Shown here: positions 38,712 to 48,458 of the stretch, one piece after another
Layout of the letters: every line of letters starts with the position of its first letter
How positions within the stretch are numbered: the first letter of the stretch is position 1
Assembly (NCBI GenBank): GCA_015665415.1
Contig: JADFAE010000017.1
Location: 108,080 to 172,079, forward strand
Reading direction: 5' to 3'
DNA: 64,000 bases
DNA from: Roseobacter sp.
Lineage (GTDB): Bacteria > Pseudomonadota > Alphaproteobacteria > Rhodobacterales > Rhodobacteraceae
The notes under the pieces: generated by a model
The model's input: only the letters and a program-made list of their open reading frames with translations
The model's database searches: none
What the model was told of the DNA's origin: nothing
Translations under genes and position numbers: made by a program

Positions 38712-39182
38712 TTAGGCGTAGACGATGCTCAGGATCTCATAGCCGCGGGTGCCACCGGGGGTGCGTACCTCGACGCTGTCGCCCTCTTCCTTGCCGATGA
38801 GGGCGCGGGCGATGGGGGATTTGATATTCAGCAAGCCAGCCTCGACATTGGCCTCATACTCGCCAACGATCTGCCAGGTTTTTTCTTCGTCGGTGTCCTC
38901 ATCGGCCAGGGTGACCCGGGCGCCAAATTTGATCGAGCCGGACAGTTTGGCGGGATCGATGACATCGGCCAGGCTGAGGATCCCCTCAAGCTCTTTGATG
39001 CGGCCCTCGATGAAGCTCTGCTTTTCGCGGGCCGAGTGGTATTCGGCGTTTTCCGACAGATCACCCAACTCGCGGGCTTCGGCGATGGCCTTGATGATAT
39101 TGGGCCGTTCAACCGATTTCAGGTTCTTCAGTTCGGCTTCCAGTGCGGTGTGACCCGCAGATGTCATCGGGATCTTTTCCAT
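38712..39182 (-). CDS. greA: Transcription elongation factor GreA
   Basis: [55 protein letters not shown]. Confidence 0.96.
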   Translation of the reverse strand: MEKIPMTSAGHTALEAELKNLKSVERPNIIKAIAEARELGDLSENAEYHSAREKQSFIEGRIKELEGILSLADVIDPAKLSGSIKFGARVTLADEDTDEEKTWQIVGEYEANVEAGLLNIKSPIARALIGKEEGDSVEVRTPGGTRGYEILSIVYA

Positions 39183-39441
39183 ATCGAGGGTCCAGGTCGT
39201 TTAGGCTAGCGCGCTAGCTGTTGTTGCTGTGACCAAAGGCAGAGCCCCGCCGCAAGCAGCAGCGGGGCCTGTTTGGTGTTGGCAATTACCTGACCCAATC
39301 CGCGCAGAAATTTCAAGAGGTCGCGGCAGGCTGTCCACAGGCAATTCCGCTCAATCGGCGGAATTTGTTGTTTTTCTGTTTGAACCGCGCGGAAAAATGT
39401 CGCGCCAGGGTCGTTGGGGAAATCCGACGAGCCACAATAGA

Positions 39442-39825
39442 TCAATCATCATATTGCACCACTTCAAATTCGATCCCGTCCTGATCGTCAAAATAGAACC
39501 GCCGTCCGGGCTCATAATCTGCATGGCTGTTGGGGCTGAAGCCAGCGGCCTTGACCGCTTCCTCTGTGGCCTCGATGTCCTCGACCACGACGGCCAGGTG
39601 ATTGAGCCCGCCCCGGGTTGTGTAGCTGTTGCCCGGATTCTGCGGCGTGGTTGGCGGGGCATAAAGTGCAAGGTAGCTGTTGCCGCCGCCGACATGCAGG
39701 CTAAAGCCATTGTGGATCGAGTTGCCGGACCAGCGGGTGTGCCAGCCAAAGACCTCCTTCATCCACTTGGCGGTGGCCTGGGGGTCGGTGACGGTGATGT
39801 TGGCATGTTCCAGAATTGCACTCAT
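39442..39825 (-). CDS. VOC family (glyoxalase-like) protein
   Basis: EHANITVTDPQATAKWMKEVFGW...GGLNHLAVVVEDIEATEEAVKAAGF...YFDDQDGIEFEVVQY. Confidence 0.9.
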   Translation of the reverse strand: MSAILEHANITVTDPQATAKWMKEVFGWHTRWSGNSIHNGFSLHVGGGNSYLALYAPPTTPQNPGNSYTTRGGLNHLAVVVEDIEATEEAVKAAGFSPNSHADYEPGRRFYFDDQDGIEFEVVQYDD

Positions 39826-39869
39826 CTGCTCTCTCCTTTTTTAGGTGGCGTTGTGACCTGAGTCTCCCT

Positions 39870-39900
39870 ACGGTAATTTCTAAACCTAACTTTAGCTCAA
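39870..39900 (-). promoter_or_regulatory. Candidate MerR/SoxR-type promoter (19-bp spacer) for the VOC gene
   Basis: Minus strand TTGAGC-N19-TACCGT with dyad CTAAA-N6-TTTAG in the spacer. Confidence 0.5.
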
Positions 39901-39947
39901 GCAAAAAATCGCAAAGACCTGCATTTTGTTTGGAAAGGAAAGCGATC

Positions 39948-40427
39948 ATGGCAAAATCGGCAGGGGTGGCGATTGGCTACCTGGCAGAGCGCACCGGATT
40001 GGCGGTCTCGGCGATCCGCTACTACGAGGCGCAGGGGCTGCTGGAGCCTTGGCGCAATGCGGGCGGTCAGCGGCGCTTTCACCGCGCCGATATCCGGCGG
40101 TTGAGTTTTATCATGATTGCACAGCAGTTCGGATTTTCGCTGCCGGAAATCCGTGGGTTTCTGAAAGACCTGCCTGGCGGGCGCACACCCACTCCAGAAG
40201 ACTGGGCCCGAATCTCCACCGGATTTCGCAGCCATCTCGACCAGCGAATCGAGACTTTGCGGAAGTTGCGGGACAATCTGGACGGCTGCATCGGTTGTGG
40301 TTGTCTGTCGCTGCCCAAATGCGCGCTTTATAACCCGCAGGATCTAGCGGCAGAAAAGGGCAAGGGACCCCGATATCTGATGGGAGATCGGCCTCAGTCC
40401 CAATCTGAGCCGCAAAAAGAGGCCTGA
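39948..40427 (+). CDS. soxR: Redox-sensitive transcriptional activator SoxR
   Basis: MerR HTH plus [2Fe-2S] Cys motif CIGCGCLSLPKC (C-x2-C-x-C-x5-C) and CALYNP tail. Confidence 0.93.
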   Translation: MAKSAGVAIGYLAERTGLAVSAIRYYEAQGLLEPWRNAGGQRRFHRADIRRLSFIMIAQQFGFSLPEIRGFLKDLPGGRTPTPEDWARISTGFRSHLDQRIETLRKLRDNLDGCIGCGCLSLPKCALYNPQDLAAEKGKGPRYLMGDRPQSQSEPQKEA

Positions 40428-40600
40428 GTGACGAAAATAGGCATTCTCCCTGCGGCAAAGCGCGGTTCTAAAGCAACTAACGCAGAGTTTGGATTGACCT
40501 TGTATGTTGCCAAACGCTAAGCAACCGCGAAAGAAAATTACGCCCAGGACGGACCGCAGCCTGGGACCAGTAGCGAATACAATAGCCAAGGAGCCCTTCT

Positions 40601-42250
40601 ATGGCCGAGATCGAACGCGAAACGATGGAATATGACGTAGTGATCGTTGGGGCAGGCCCCGCAGGTCTGTCCGCTGCGATCCGTCTGAAACAGCTGGATG
40701 CCGACCTTGAGGTCGTGGTGCTGGAAAAGGGCTCCGAAGTGGGGGCCCATATCCTGTCCGGTGCGGTTCTGGATCCCTGTGGTCTGGATGCGCTGATCCC
40801 CGACTGGAAGGAAAAGGGCGCGCCGCTGAACGTTGCCGTGGAAGAAGACAACTTTTACATGCTGGGTGAGGCCGGTGAGGTCCGCATTCCCAACTTCCCG
40901 ATGCCGCCGTTGATGAACAACCACGGCAATTACATCGTCTCCATGGGCAATGTCTGCCGCTGGATGGCAGAGCAGGCCGAGGAACTGGGCGTCGAGATCT
41001 TCCCCGGCATGGCCTGCTCCGAGCTGGTCTATGGCGACAAGGGCGAAGTCAAAGGCGTGGTGGCCGGTGTCTTTGGTCTCGAGGCGGATGGTTCCTACGG
41101 GCCCAACACCGAGCCAGGGATGGAGCTGCACGGCAAATACGTCTTCCTGTCGGAGGGCGTGCGAGGCTCGCTGTCGAAAGAGGTCATCGCCAAATATGAC
41201 CTGCAGGCTGGCAAGGACGTGCAGAAATACGGCGTTGGCATGAAAGAGATCTGGGAGATCGATCCGGCCAAGCACAAGCAGGGTACTGTCACCCACACCA
41301 TGGGCTGGCCGCTGAACTCCAACGCCGGTGGTGGTTCCTTTATCTATCACCTGGACAACAATCAGGTCTACGTCGGCTTTGTGGTGCACCTGAACTACAA
41401 GAACCCGCATCTGTACCCCTACATGGAGTTCCAGCGCTTCAAGCACCATCCGATGGTGGCGGAGCTGTTGGAAGGTGGCAAACGCGTCGCCTATGGCGCG
41501 CGCGCGATCACCGAAGGTGGCTATCAGTCGATGCCGAAGCTGACCTTCCCGGGTGGCGCGCTGTTGGGCTGCTCTGCGGGTATGGTCAACGTGCCGCGCA
41601 TCAAGGGCAACCACAATGCCATGCTTTCGGGCAAGGCGGCAGCCGAGGCGGCCTTTGACATGATCAAGGCGGAAACCACCGATCAGGAGCTGACCGCCTA
41701 CGAGGACGAAGTGCGCAATGGCATGATTGGCAAAGACCTCAAGAAGGTGCGCAACGTCAAGCCGATGTGGTCCAAATGGGGCATGCTGCCGTCGCTGGCA
41801 CTGGGTGGACTGGACATGTGGACCAACACCCTGTTTGGCCTGTCGCTCTTTGGTACGTTGAAGCACGGCAAAAACGATGCTGAATCCACCGAGGAAGCCT
41901 CCAAGCACAAAGAAATCGACTACCCCAAACCCGATGGCAAGCTGTCTTTTGATCGTCTGACCAATGTCAGCTTTGCGGCCACCAACCATGAGGAAAGCCA
42001 GCCCTGTCACCTGCGCCTGGCGGATCCCAATCTGCCGATCGCAACCAATCTGCCAAAATTTGCTGAACCGGCGCAGCGCTACTGCCCGGCCGGTGTTTAC
42101 GAGGTGGTGGAAAAGGATGGCCAGCCAGAGTTCGTGGTGAACTTCCAGAACTGCGTGCATTGCAAGACCTGCGATATCAAGGATCCAAGTCAGAACATCA
42201 CCTGGACCACACCTCAGGGTGGCGACGGTCCCAACTATCCAAACATGTAA
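40601..42250 (+). CDS. Electron transfer flavoprotein-ubiquinone oxidoreductase
   Basis: FAD-binding N-terminus VVIVGAGPAGLSAAIRLKQL; C-terminal ferredoxin-like CVHCKTCDIKDPSQNITWTTPQGGDGPNY. Confidence 0.96.
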   Translation: MAEIERETMEYDVVIVGAGPAGLSAAIRLKQLDADLEVVVLEKGSEVGAHILSGAVLDPCGLDALIPDWKEKGAPLNVAVEEDNFYMLGEAGEVRIPNFPMPPLMNNHGNYIVSMGNVCRWMAEQAEELGVEIFPGMACSELVYGDKGEVKGVVAGVFGLEADGSYGPNTEPGMELHGKYVFLSEGVRGSLSKEVIAKYDLQAGKDVQKYGVGMKEIWEIDPAKHKQGTVTHTMGWPLNSNAGGGSFIYHLDNNQVYVGFVVHLNYKNPHLYPYMEFQRFKHHPMVAELLEGGKRVAYGARAITEGGYQSMPKLTFPGGALLGCSAGMVNVPRIKGNHNAMLSGKAAAEAAFDMIKAETTDQELTAYEDEVRNGMIGKDLKKVRNVKPMWSKWGMLPSLALGGLDMWTNTLFGLSLFGTLKHGKNDAESTEEASKHKEIDYPKPDGKLSFDRLTNVSFAATNHEESQPCHLRLADPNLPIATNLPKFAEPAQRYCPAGVYEVVEKDGQPEFVVNFQNCVHCKTCDIKDPSQNITWTTPQGGDGPNYPNM

Positions 42251-42271
42251 GTCACCGAGGCTCCCATTGGC

Positions 42272-42296
42272 AAACAGGCAAGAGCACGCCTGTTTT
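42272..42296 (+). terminator. Rho-independent terminator downstream of ETF-QO
   Basis: AAACAGGCAAGAGCACGCCTGTTTT. Confidence 0.75.
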
Positions 42297-42418
42297 CTGG
42301 GTTCGCTGTGGAAATCACGCAAATTTGGGGCGGCCTTCGGGTCGCCCCATTGCGTGTCGGCAAGGGCCGCACTAGGCTTTGCCTTCAGGCGACATACACA
42401 CGCATAGGAGAGCTCCGG

Positions 42419-44152
42419 GTGCCGGTAACATATCTTCGCAACCTGCCAGCGCTGGCAATGGCGGCAATTTCAGCGACCGGAGTGTTGGCAACGGCACCGG
42501 GCGCGGCGGCTGATGGTCTGGCAGGTGCCTATCTGGCCGGGCGCGCCGCCACCTACGAGAGCGATTTTTCCGCCGCTGCCGATTATTACACGCGCGCCCT
42601 GGTGCGTGATCCTGCCAACCCGCTGCTGATGGAAAACGTGGTCTTTGCCCAATTGGCACAGGGCCGGATGAAACAGGCAATCCCGGTGGCGGCGCGGCTC
42701 TGGGGTGTTGGTGCGCGCAGTCAGGTGGCCAATATTGTCATGATGGGCGGCTATGTCCTTTCAGAGGACTATCAGACCATTCTTGATCGCGACAGGGAGA
42801 TGCATCAGATCCATCCGCTGGTGGATGGCCTCCTGGATGCCTGGGCGCAGATGGGCGTGGGGTCCGTTGATGAGGCGATCAAGGTCTTTGATCGCCTTGC
42901 CGAGGATGAGGCGCTGCGCCCCTTTGCCCTGTATCACAAGGCCTTGGCACTGGCCTCTGCGGGCAATTATGGCGGCGCAGAAGCGCTGTTTGCCGCTGAT
43001 GAGGGCCAGCTCAGCCGATTGTCGCGCCGCGCCGCCTTGGCTCGGATTGAAATCCAGTCTCAGCTTGCTGAGAACGAGATGGCGCTGGCAACACTGGCCG
43101 CGGCCTTTGGTACCGGCTCTGATCCGGCGCTGGATGACATCCGTGCGCGGCTTGAAGCGGGCGAGGCGCTGGGCTTTTCCATTGCCAGTACTCCCGCCAA
43201 TGGCATTGCCGAGGTCTTTTTCACCCTGGCTGCGGTGATGAATGGCGAGGCGGCCAATGATTTTGTACTGATGTATGCCCGGATGGCGGCGGCCCTCAGC
43301 CCCGATCATATCGATGCGCTGCTGCTCAGCGCTGAACTGTTGGATCAGCTGGGCCGCTATGAGCTGTCGATTGCCACCTACAAGCAGGTGCCGCAGGACC
43401 ATCCGGAATATTATGCCGCTGAAATGGGCCGCGCCGAGGCTCTGCGCCGGGCCGCCAAGCCCGATGCCGCCGCGGAGGTGCTGGGTCAGCTGGTGCAGGA
43501 CTACCCAACCCTGCCACAGGTCTCGATCAGCCTTGGCGATTTGCTGCGCCAACAGGAAGACTATGCAGGTGCGGTTGCCGCCTATGATGCAGCCCTGTCC
43601 AACATGCCAGCGGAGTCCGGCAGCCGCTGGTTCCTGCTCTATGCCCGTGGCATTTCCTATGAGCGGCTCAAGCAGTGGCCCAAGGCAGAGGCCGATTTCC
43701 GCGCCTCGCTGGAGCTGCGTCCCGACAGCCCGCAGGTGCTGAACTATCTCGGCTATTCCTTGATCGAAAAGGAAGACAAGCTGGATGAGGCGCTGGGCAT
43801 GATCGAACGGGCCGTGGCCGCGCGGCCGGAATCCGGCTATATCGTCGACAGTCTGGGCTGGGTGCTGTACCGCCTGGGCCGCTACAGCGAGGCGGTGGGC
43901 CAGATGGAGCGTGCGGTGGAGTTGATGCCGGTGGACCCGGTGGTCAATGATCATCTTGGCGATGTCTATTGGGCTGTGGGCCGTCTGCGCGAGGCAGAGT
44001 TCCAGTGGAAACGGGCGCTCTCCTTCATTCGCTCCGGTGAGGGCGACGGCGAGGCCGACCCGGAACGGATCCGCAGCAAGCTGGAACTGGGACTGGATGC
44101 GGTGCTGGAGCAGGAAGGTGCTGCGCCGCTGCAGGTGGCCAATGACGGCTGA
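42419..44152 (+). CDS. Tetratricopeptide repeat protein
   Basis: Signal peptide and many TPR-like units (EADFRASLELRPDSPQVLNYLGYSLIE; YSEAVGQMERAVELMPVDPVVNDHLGDVYW); GTG start. Confidence 0.88.
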   Translation: MPVTYLRNLPALAMAAISATGVLATAPGAAADGLAGAYLAGRAATYESDFSAAADYYTRALVRDPANPLLMENVVFAQLAQGRMKQAIPVAARLWGVGARSQVANIVMMGGYVLSEDYQTILDRDREMHQIHPLVDGLLDAWAQMGVGSVDEAIKVFDRLAEDEALRPFALYHKALALASAGNYGGAEALFAADEGQLSRLSRRAALARIEIQSQLAENEMALATLAAAFGTGSDPALDDIRARLEAGEALGFSIASTPANGIAEVFFTLAAVMNGEAANDFVLMYARMAAALSPDHIDALLLSAELLDQLGRYELSIATYKQVPQDHPEYYAAEMGRAEALRRAAKPDAAAEVLGQLVQDYPTLPQVSISLGDLLRQQEDYAGAVAAYDAALSNMPAESGSRWFLLYARGISYERLKQWPKAEADFRASLELRPDSPQVLNYLGYSLIEKEDKLDEALGMIERAVAARPESGYIVDSLGWVLYRLGRYSEAVGQMERAVELMPVDPVVNDHLGDVYWAVGRLREAEFQWKRALSFIRSGEGDGEADPERIRSKLELGLDAVLEQEGAAPLQVANDG

Positions 44153-44963
44153 GGTCTTTGCGCCAGCCAAGATCAACCTGACCCTGCATGTCACTGGCCA
44201 ACGCGAGGATGGTTACCATCTTCTGGATTCGCTGGTTGTTTTTGCCGATGTGGGGGATCAGCTGCGGCTGCAGCAGGGGCCGCAGATGCAAATCAATCTG
44301 AGCGGCCCCTTTGCCAAAGGGGTGCCGACAGATGCGCGCAACCTGGTCTGGCAAGCGGCTGAGGCGGCTGGTTGGTGCGGTGCGATCCATCTCGACAAGC
44401 AATTGCCGCATGGGGCCGGCATTGGTGGCGGCTCTTCCGACGCGGCTGCGGTGCTGCGGGCGCTGACGGCGCAGGGGTATGAGATCCCCAAAGATCTGGC
44501 CCTGTCGCTGGGGGCGGATGTGCCGGTCTGTGGCCCGGCCAAGGCTTCTCGGATGCGGGGCATTGGTGAAGAGATCGCACCGGTTGAGCTGCCAGAGCTG
44601 CAGGCGCTCTTGGTCAATCCCGGTGTGCATGTGCCAACGGGGGCGGTGTTTTCCGGGTTGCACAGTCGCGACAATGCGCCGATGCCAGATGAGATCCCGC
44701 AATTTTCCTCTGCTCCGGAGTGCGCCGACTGGCTGGCAGAACAGCGCAACGATCTGGAACCCCCTGCGCGCATCGCGGCACCAGAGATCGACCGGGTCCT
44801 GGGCGATCTTGGCACCAGTTCAGGCGTGATGCTGGCGCGGATGTCCGGATCCGGCGCCACCTGTTTTGCGCTTTACCCGACCAAAAAGGAGGCGCATATG
44901 GCCGCCTATGAGATCGGCGCAGAACATCCCGACTGGTGGATCCGGGCGGTTAGTCTGCGCTAG
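44142..44963 (+). CDS. ispE: 4-diphosphocytidyl-2-C-methyl-D-erythritol kinase
   Basis: FAPAKINLTLHVTGQREDGYHLLDSL; LPHGAGIGGGSSDAAAVLRAL; overlaps TPR gene stop by 11 bp. Confidence 0.93.
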   Translation: MTAEVFAPAKINLTLHVTGQREDGYHLLDSLVVFADVGDQLRLQQGPQMQINLSGPFAKGVPTDARNLVWQAAEAAGWCGAIHLDKQLPHGAGIGGGSSDAAAVLRALTAQGYEIPKDLALSLGADVPVCGPAKASRMRGIGEEIAPVELPELQALLVNPGVHVPTGAVFSGLHSRDNAPMPDEIPQFSSAPECADWLAEQRNDLEPPARIAAPEIDRVLGDLGTSSGVMLARMSGSGATCFALYPTKKEAHMAAYEIGAEHPDWWIRAVSLR

Positions 44964-44969
44964 GCCGCG

Positions 44970-45716
44970 CTACAGCTGGACGTGGATATGATCGTCATGC
45001 CGCGCGGCCCGACAGCCCTGAAAACGGATCTTACTGCCGCTCAGTCCCAGGCTTTCCTGTAGATGCGGCTCGACAAAAATCTTGCCGATGCGCCGGTCAT
45101 CCACAAGGGTTTCAATCAAAATCCGGTTGCGCGCTGGGTCCAGCCCGTAGGTCTTCCACAGGGGCTGGAGCCAGGCCAGATCCCAGCGTAGGCTGAGCCA
45201 GTGATCCGGGCAGTTGCTCTCCCCCTGTTCAAAGGCAAAGTAGCCAAGCGGGCTGCGGGTTTGACCGGGGTAATAATCCCCAGCGGCATCCGCGTAGTAG
45301 TAGGCGAGGTCGATTTTTTCGCCGTCATCATGTGACAAATGCGGCAGAAGCGGAAAGCCGGTCAGAAAGGGAAAGCCCGCATCCAGCACCAAGGTCCGCG
45401 TGCCGGGATATGCGGCTTCTACGGTTGCGGCAGCCTCTTGCATGACCTGCCACAGCTCAGGCGCGGCATAGTTGCGATTGGTGGCGCAATAGACCCAGGA
45501 TTGCATCTGCAAGGGGCCGGTTTCAAAACAGGACAGCGCGCTGCGCCCCAGCAGCGGCGCGGTCCAGACAGCCAGCACTGTCAGGCCGAGATAAAGACCG
45601 GCAAAGGCGGGCAATCGACGTCGAAACAGCAGCGCCAGCGCCCAGGCGATGCCGCCAATCTGGGTCAACAGCGTGAGGGCGAAAATGCCTAAGAGATGCA
45701 GAAAAAGGCGAGGCAT
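44970..45716 (-). CDS. Membrane-anchored LAS-type metallopeptidase-like protein
   Basis: Two N-terminal TM segments; HX6D (HDDGEKID) and HXH (HDDHIHVQL) motifs; start at MPRLFLHLLG. Confidence 0.6.
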   Translation of the reverse strand: MPRLFLHLLGIFALTLLTQIGGIAWALALLFRRRLPAFAGLYLGLTVLAVWTAPLLGRSALSCFETGPLQMQSWVYCATNRNYAAPELWQVMQEAAATVEAAYPGTRTLVLDAGFPFLTGFPLLPHLSHDDGEKIDLAYYYADAAGDYYPGQTRSPLGYFAFEQGESNCPDHWLSLRWDLAWLQPLWKTYGLDPARNRILIETLVDDRRIGKIFVEPHLQESLGLSGSKIRFQGCRAARHDDHIHVQL

Positions 45717-45770
45717 GGGCAAATGGGTCAGATTTGAAATGGCTGGCCCAGAGTAAAACACAAAAGAAAA

Positions 45771-45790
45771 CTCCTGCAAAGATGCAGGAG
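45771..45790 (-). terminator. Hairpin/terminator downstream of the polyprenyl synthase gene
   Basis: Minus strand CTCCTGCATCTTTGCAGGAG followed by TTTTC. Confidence 0.65.
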
Positions 45791-45821
45791 TCTGTCGAAG
45801 TCTGAATGTCAGGCGGCTGCC

Positions 45822-46820
45822 TCAGTTCAGGCGGGAGACCACATATTCGGCCAGATCATGCAGCATCTGGCGGATTGGGTGATCGGGCAGGACGGTCAGC
45901 GCTTCGGTCGCCTTTTCGGCCCACAGCAGGGCATCCTGGCGCGTGGCCTCCAGCGTGTCGTATTTCTCCATCAAGGCCAGCGCCTGCTCCAGGTCGCCCT
46001 CTTCCTGACGGCCCTTTTCGATGGTGCGCTGCCAAAAGGCGCGCTCTTCATCACTGGCCTGAGCCACGGCTTTGATCACCGGCAGGGTCAGCTTGCGCTC
46101 GCGGAAGTCGTCACCGACGTTCTTGCCGGTGGCCTTGCTGTCGCCCTGATAATCCAGCAGATCATCGGCAATCTGAAAGGCAATGCCCAGGGCATCGCCA
46201 TAGGCATGCAGCGCTTTGACATGGTCTTCATCAGCACCGGCAATGACGCCGCCGACTTCGGTTGCTGCCGAAAAGAGGGCTGCGGTTTTGCCACGCACCA
46301 CCTGTAGGTAGACAGCCTCATCGGTGGCCAGATTGGAGGCTGCGGTCATCTGCAGCACTTCGCCCTCTGCAATGGTGGCGGAGGCATTGGCGAGGATATC
46401 GAGCACCCGCAAGGAGCCGGTTTCGACCATCAGCTGAAAGCTGCGGGAAAACAGATAATCGCCAACCAGAACAGAGCTTTTGTTGTCCCAAAGCAGGTTG
46501 GCAGTTGGACGGCCGCGACGCTGGCCGCTCTCATCCACCACATCGTCATGCAGCAGGGTTGCGGTATGGATGAACTCAACCGTTGCCGCCAGTTTGACGT
46601 GATGTTCGCCGCTGTATCCACACAGGCGGGCGGCGGCCAGGGTCAGCATCGGGCGCAGGCGTTTGCCGCCGGCCTCGACCAGATGCGCGGTCACCTCGGG
46701 AATGCGCGGCGCGTGCTCTGAGGCCATGCGGGTGCGGATCAGCGTGTTGACCGCGTCCATCTCTGTGCTGAGAGTCGCGGCGAGCAGTTCGTGCGGCTTT
46801 TGAGTCGTGACTTGGTTCAT
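45822..46820 (-). CDS. Polyprenyl diphosphate synthase (octaprenyl/decaprenyl type)
   Basis: LLHDDVVDESGQRRGRPTAN and FQIADDLLDYQGD aspartate-rich motifs. Confidence 0.93.
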   Translation of the reverse strand: MNQVTTQKPHELLAATLSTEMDAVNTLIRTRMASEHAPRIPEVTAHLVEAGGKRLRPMLTLAAARLCGYSGEHHVKLAATVEFIHTATLLHDDVVDESGQRRGRPTANLLWDNKSSVLVGDYLFSRSFQLMVETGSLRVLDILANASATIAEGEVLQMTAASNLATDEAVYLQVVRGKTAALFSAATEVGGVIAGADEDHVKALHAYGDALGIAFQIADDLLDYQGDSKATGKNVGDDFRERKLTLPVIKAVAQASDEERAFWQRTIEKGRQEEGDLEQALALMEKYDTLEATRQDALLWAEKATEALTVLPDHPIRQMLHDLAEYVVSRLN

Positions 46821-46877
46821 TGCATTCCCGGCTTTCAGGCTCGACAAGGCCGTGACCTTGCCCTTAGATCCATCCCC

Positions 46878-47099
46878 ATGAAAGAACTTTTGCGCAGCAC
46901 CGATCCAACCGTCCTGGCCTTTGCATCCGCCCTTCTTCAGGGGGAGGATATAGACTGCTTTCAGATGGACGTAAATATGAGCATCCTGGAAGGTGGCATC
47001 GGAATTTTCCCACGTCGTCTGATGGTGCGCGAGGGCGATTATGACCTTGCATTGCGGGCGATGCGGGACAATGAGATCCCGTTGGGAAACGAGAGATGA
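46878..47099 (+). CDS. DUF2007-like domain protein
   Basis: MKELLRSTDPTVLAFASALLQGEDIDCFQMDVNMSILEGGIGIFPRRLMVREGDYDLA. Confidence 0.85.
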   Translation: MKELLRSTDPTVLAFASALLQGEDIDCFQMDVNMSILEGGIGIFPRRLMVREGDYDLALRAMRDNEIPLGNER

Positions 47100-47914
47100 G
47101 CGCCTCTGATTTTCAATCTAGCAAAACGACAGGGCAGAGCGGGCGGCGTTTTGCACAAGAGGCGCTGACGCAGGATGATTTCCTGGGCGGTCAGGTACAG
47201 ATCTGGCAGCCGCGGCAGGGATATCGCGCCGGGGTCGATCCGGTGCTGCTGGCGGCAGCGATTCCGGCGCAGGCGGGGGAGCGGGTGCTGGAGTTGGGCT
47301 GTGGTGGAGGTCAGGCACTGCTGTGCCTGGCGGCACGGGTGCCGGGACTGGTGCTGACGGGGGTGGAGCTGCAGGCGGAATATGCCGATCTTGCCCGGCG
47401 CAATGCCGCGCAGAACGGGCAGGAAATTGCTGTGATCGAGGGGGATCTTGCAGCGCTTCCTGCAGAGCTGCGCCAGTGCCAGTTTGATCACGTGTTGGCC
47501 AATCCGCCCTATTATCGCGCCGGGGCCCATAGCCCAGCCGAAGATGTCGGACGTCAGATCGCTCTGGGCGGGGACACGCCGCTGGAGTGCTGGGTTGAAA
47601 CCGCAGCCAAGCGTCTTGGGCACAAAGGCTATCTGCATATGATCCAGCGGGCTGATAGGCTGCCCGAGATGCTGACGGCGAGCACCGGAGTTCTAGGTTC
47701 GATCGAGGTCTTGCCGCTGGCTGCGCGCGCAGGCCGGGCGGCAGAGCTGGTCCTGCTGCGGGCGCGCAAGGGCGGGCGCGCTGATTTTCGCCTGCATGCG
47801 CCGCTGATTCTGCACGAAGGGCTGCGTCATCTCAAAGATGAGGAAAGCTATCGCCCTGAGATCAGTGCTATTTTGCGCCGTGGAGCGGCCCTGTCCTGGC
47901 CGGTGCCAAAATAG
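47096..47914 (+). CDS. tRNA1(Val) (adenine-N6)-methyltransferase-like SAM-dependent methyltransferase
   Basis: VLELGCGGGQALLCLAARV and NPPY motif (VLANPPYYRAG). Confidence 0.88.
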   Translation: MSASDFQSSKTTGQSGRRFAQEALTQDDFLGGQVQIWQPRQGYRAGVDPVLLAAAIPAQAGERVLELGCGGGQALLCLAARVPGLVLTGVELQAEYADLARRNAAQNGQEIAVIEGDLAALPAELRQCQFDHVLANPPYYRAGAHSPAEDVGRQIALGGDTPLECWVETAAKRLGHKGYLHMIQRADRLPEMLTASTGVLGSIEVLPLAARAGRAAELVLLRARKGGRADFRLHAPLILHEGLRHLKDEESYRPEISAILRRGAALSWPVPK

Positions 47915-48135
47915 GTATCGCGGGCCGGTGATGCAACCTTGATCGGGTATTTGTCTTGTGTTTTTTCGCGCCGATCCCCTTAAAAATAGCGCTTTTGGCA
48001 GTGTTTGGCCTATATGTCGATTTGATTGCAAAAACTATGCGCCTGCAGCGTGACAGGGGGCGAAACTTGTGCTCCACTCGAACTTAGCCCCGCAAATATG
48101 GGGGCGAAACGTCTCGCTTAAAAAGGAGGAGCGCC

Positions 48136-48315
48136 ATGAGCCTCAGCTCGCATCTCACCGAACTTAAGAAGAAGCATGAGCATCTGAGTACGGAAGTAGA
48201 GCAAGCCCAACGATCGCCGGGTTCAAACGATCTGGAAATCGCAGGCTTGAAAAAACAGAAGCTAAGACTCAAGGAAGAGATTGAGCGTCTGTCGAGCGAA
48301 ACTGAAACGGCATAA
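48136..48315 (+). CDS. DUF465/YdcH family protein (59 aa)
   Basis: Read directly: MSLSSHLTELKKKHEHLSTEVEQAQRSPGSNDLEIAGLKKQKLRLKEEIERLSSETETA*; SD AAGGAGG; not in the ORF track. Confidence 0.88.
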   Translation: MSLSSHLTELKKKHEHLSTEVEQAQRSPGSNDLEIAGLKKQKLRLKEEIERLSSETETA

Positions 48316-48458
48316 GCTCCCAATGGTCGACGGGAAAATCCCGAGACAAGATGAGCAACAGAGTTTCCAGGGCTGCCAGATTTGGCGGCCCTTTTGTTTT
48401 GGGCCCTTTTGTTTTGGGGTTTTCTTCTTTTGAAGGATCCCGTGCTGCGCTGGTGGTC

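Noticed and set aside
39206-39445. 79-aa minus-strand ORF between greA and the VOC gene
   Set aside because: No convincing family or SD; region contains a GC hairpin and looks intergenic
40538-42322. 594-aa minus-strand ORF opposite ETF-QO
   Set aside because: Mirror ORF caused by high GC3 of a clearly coding plus-strand gene; no recognisable protein features
42761-44194. 477-aa minus-strand ORF over the TPR gene
   Set aside because: Antisense shadow ORF of a coding gene
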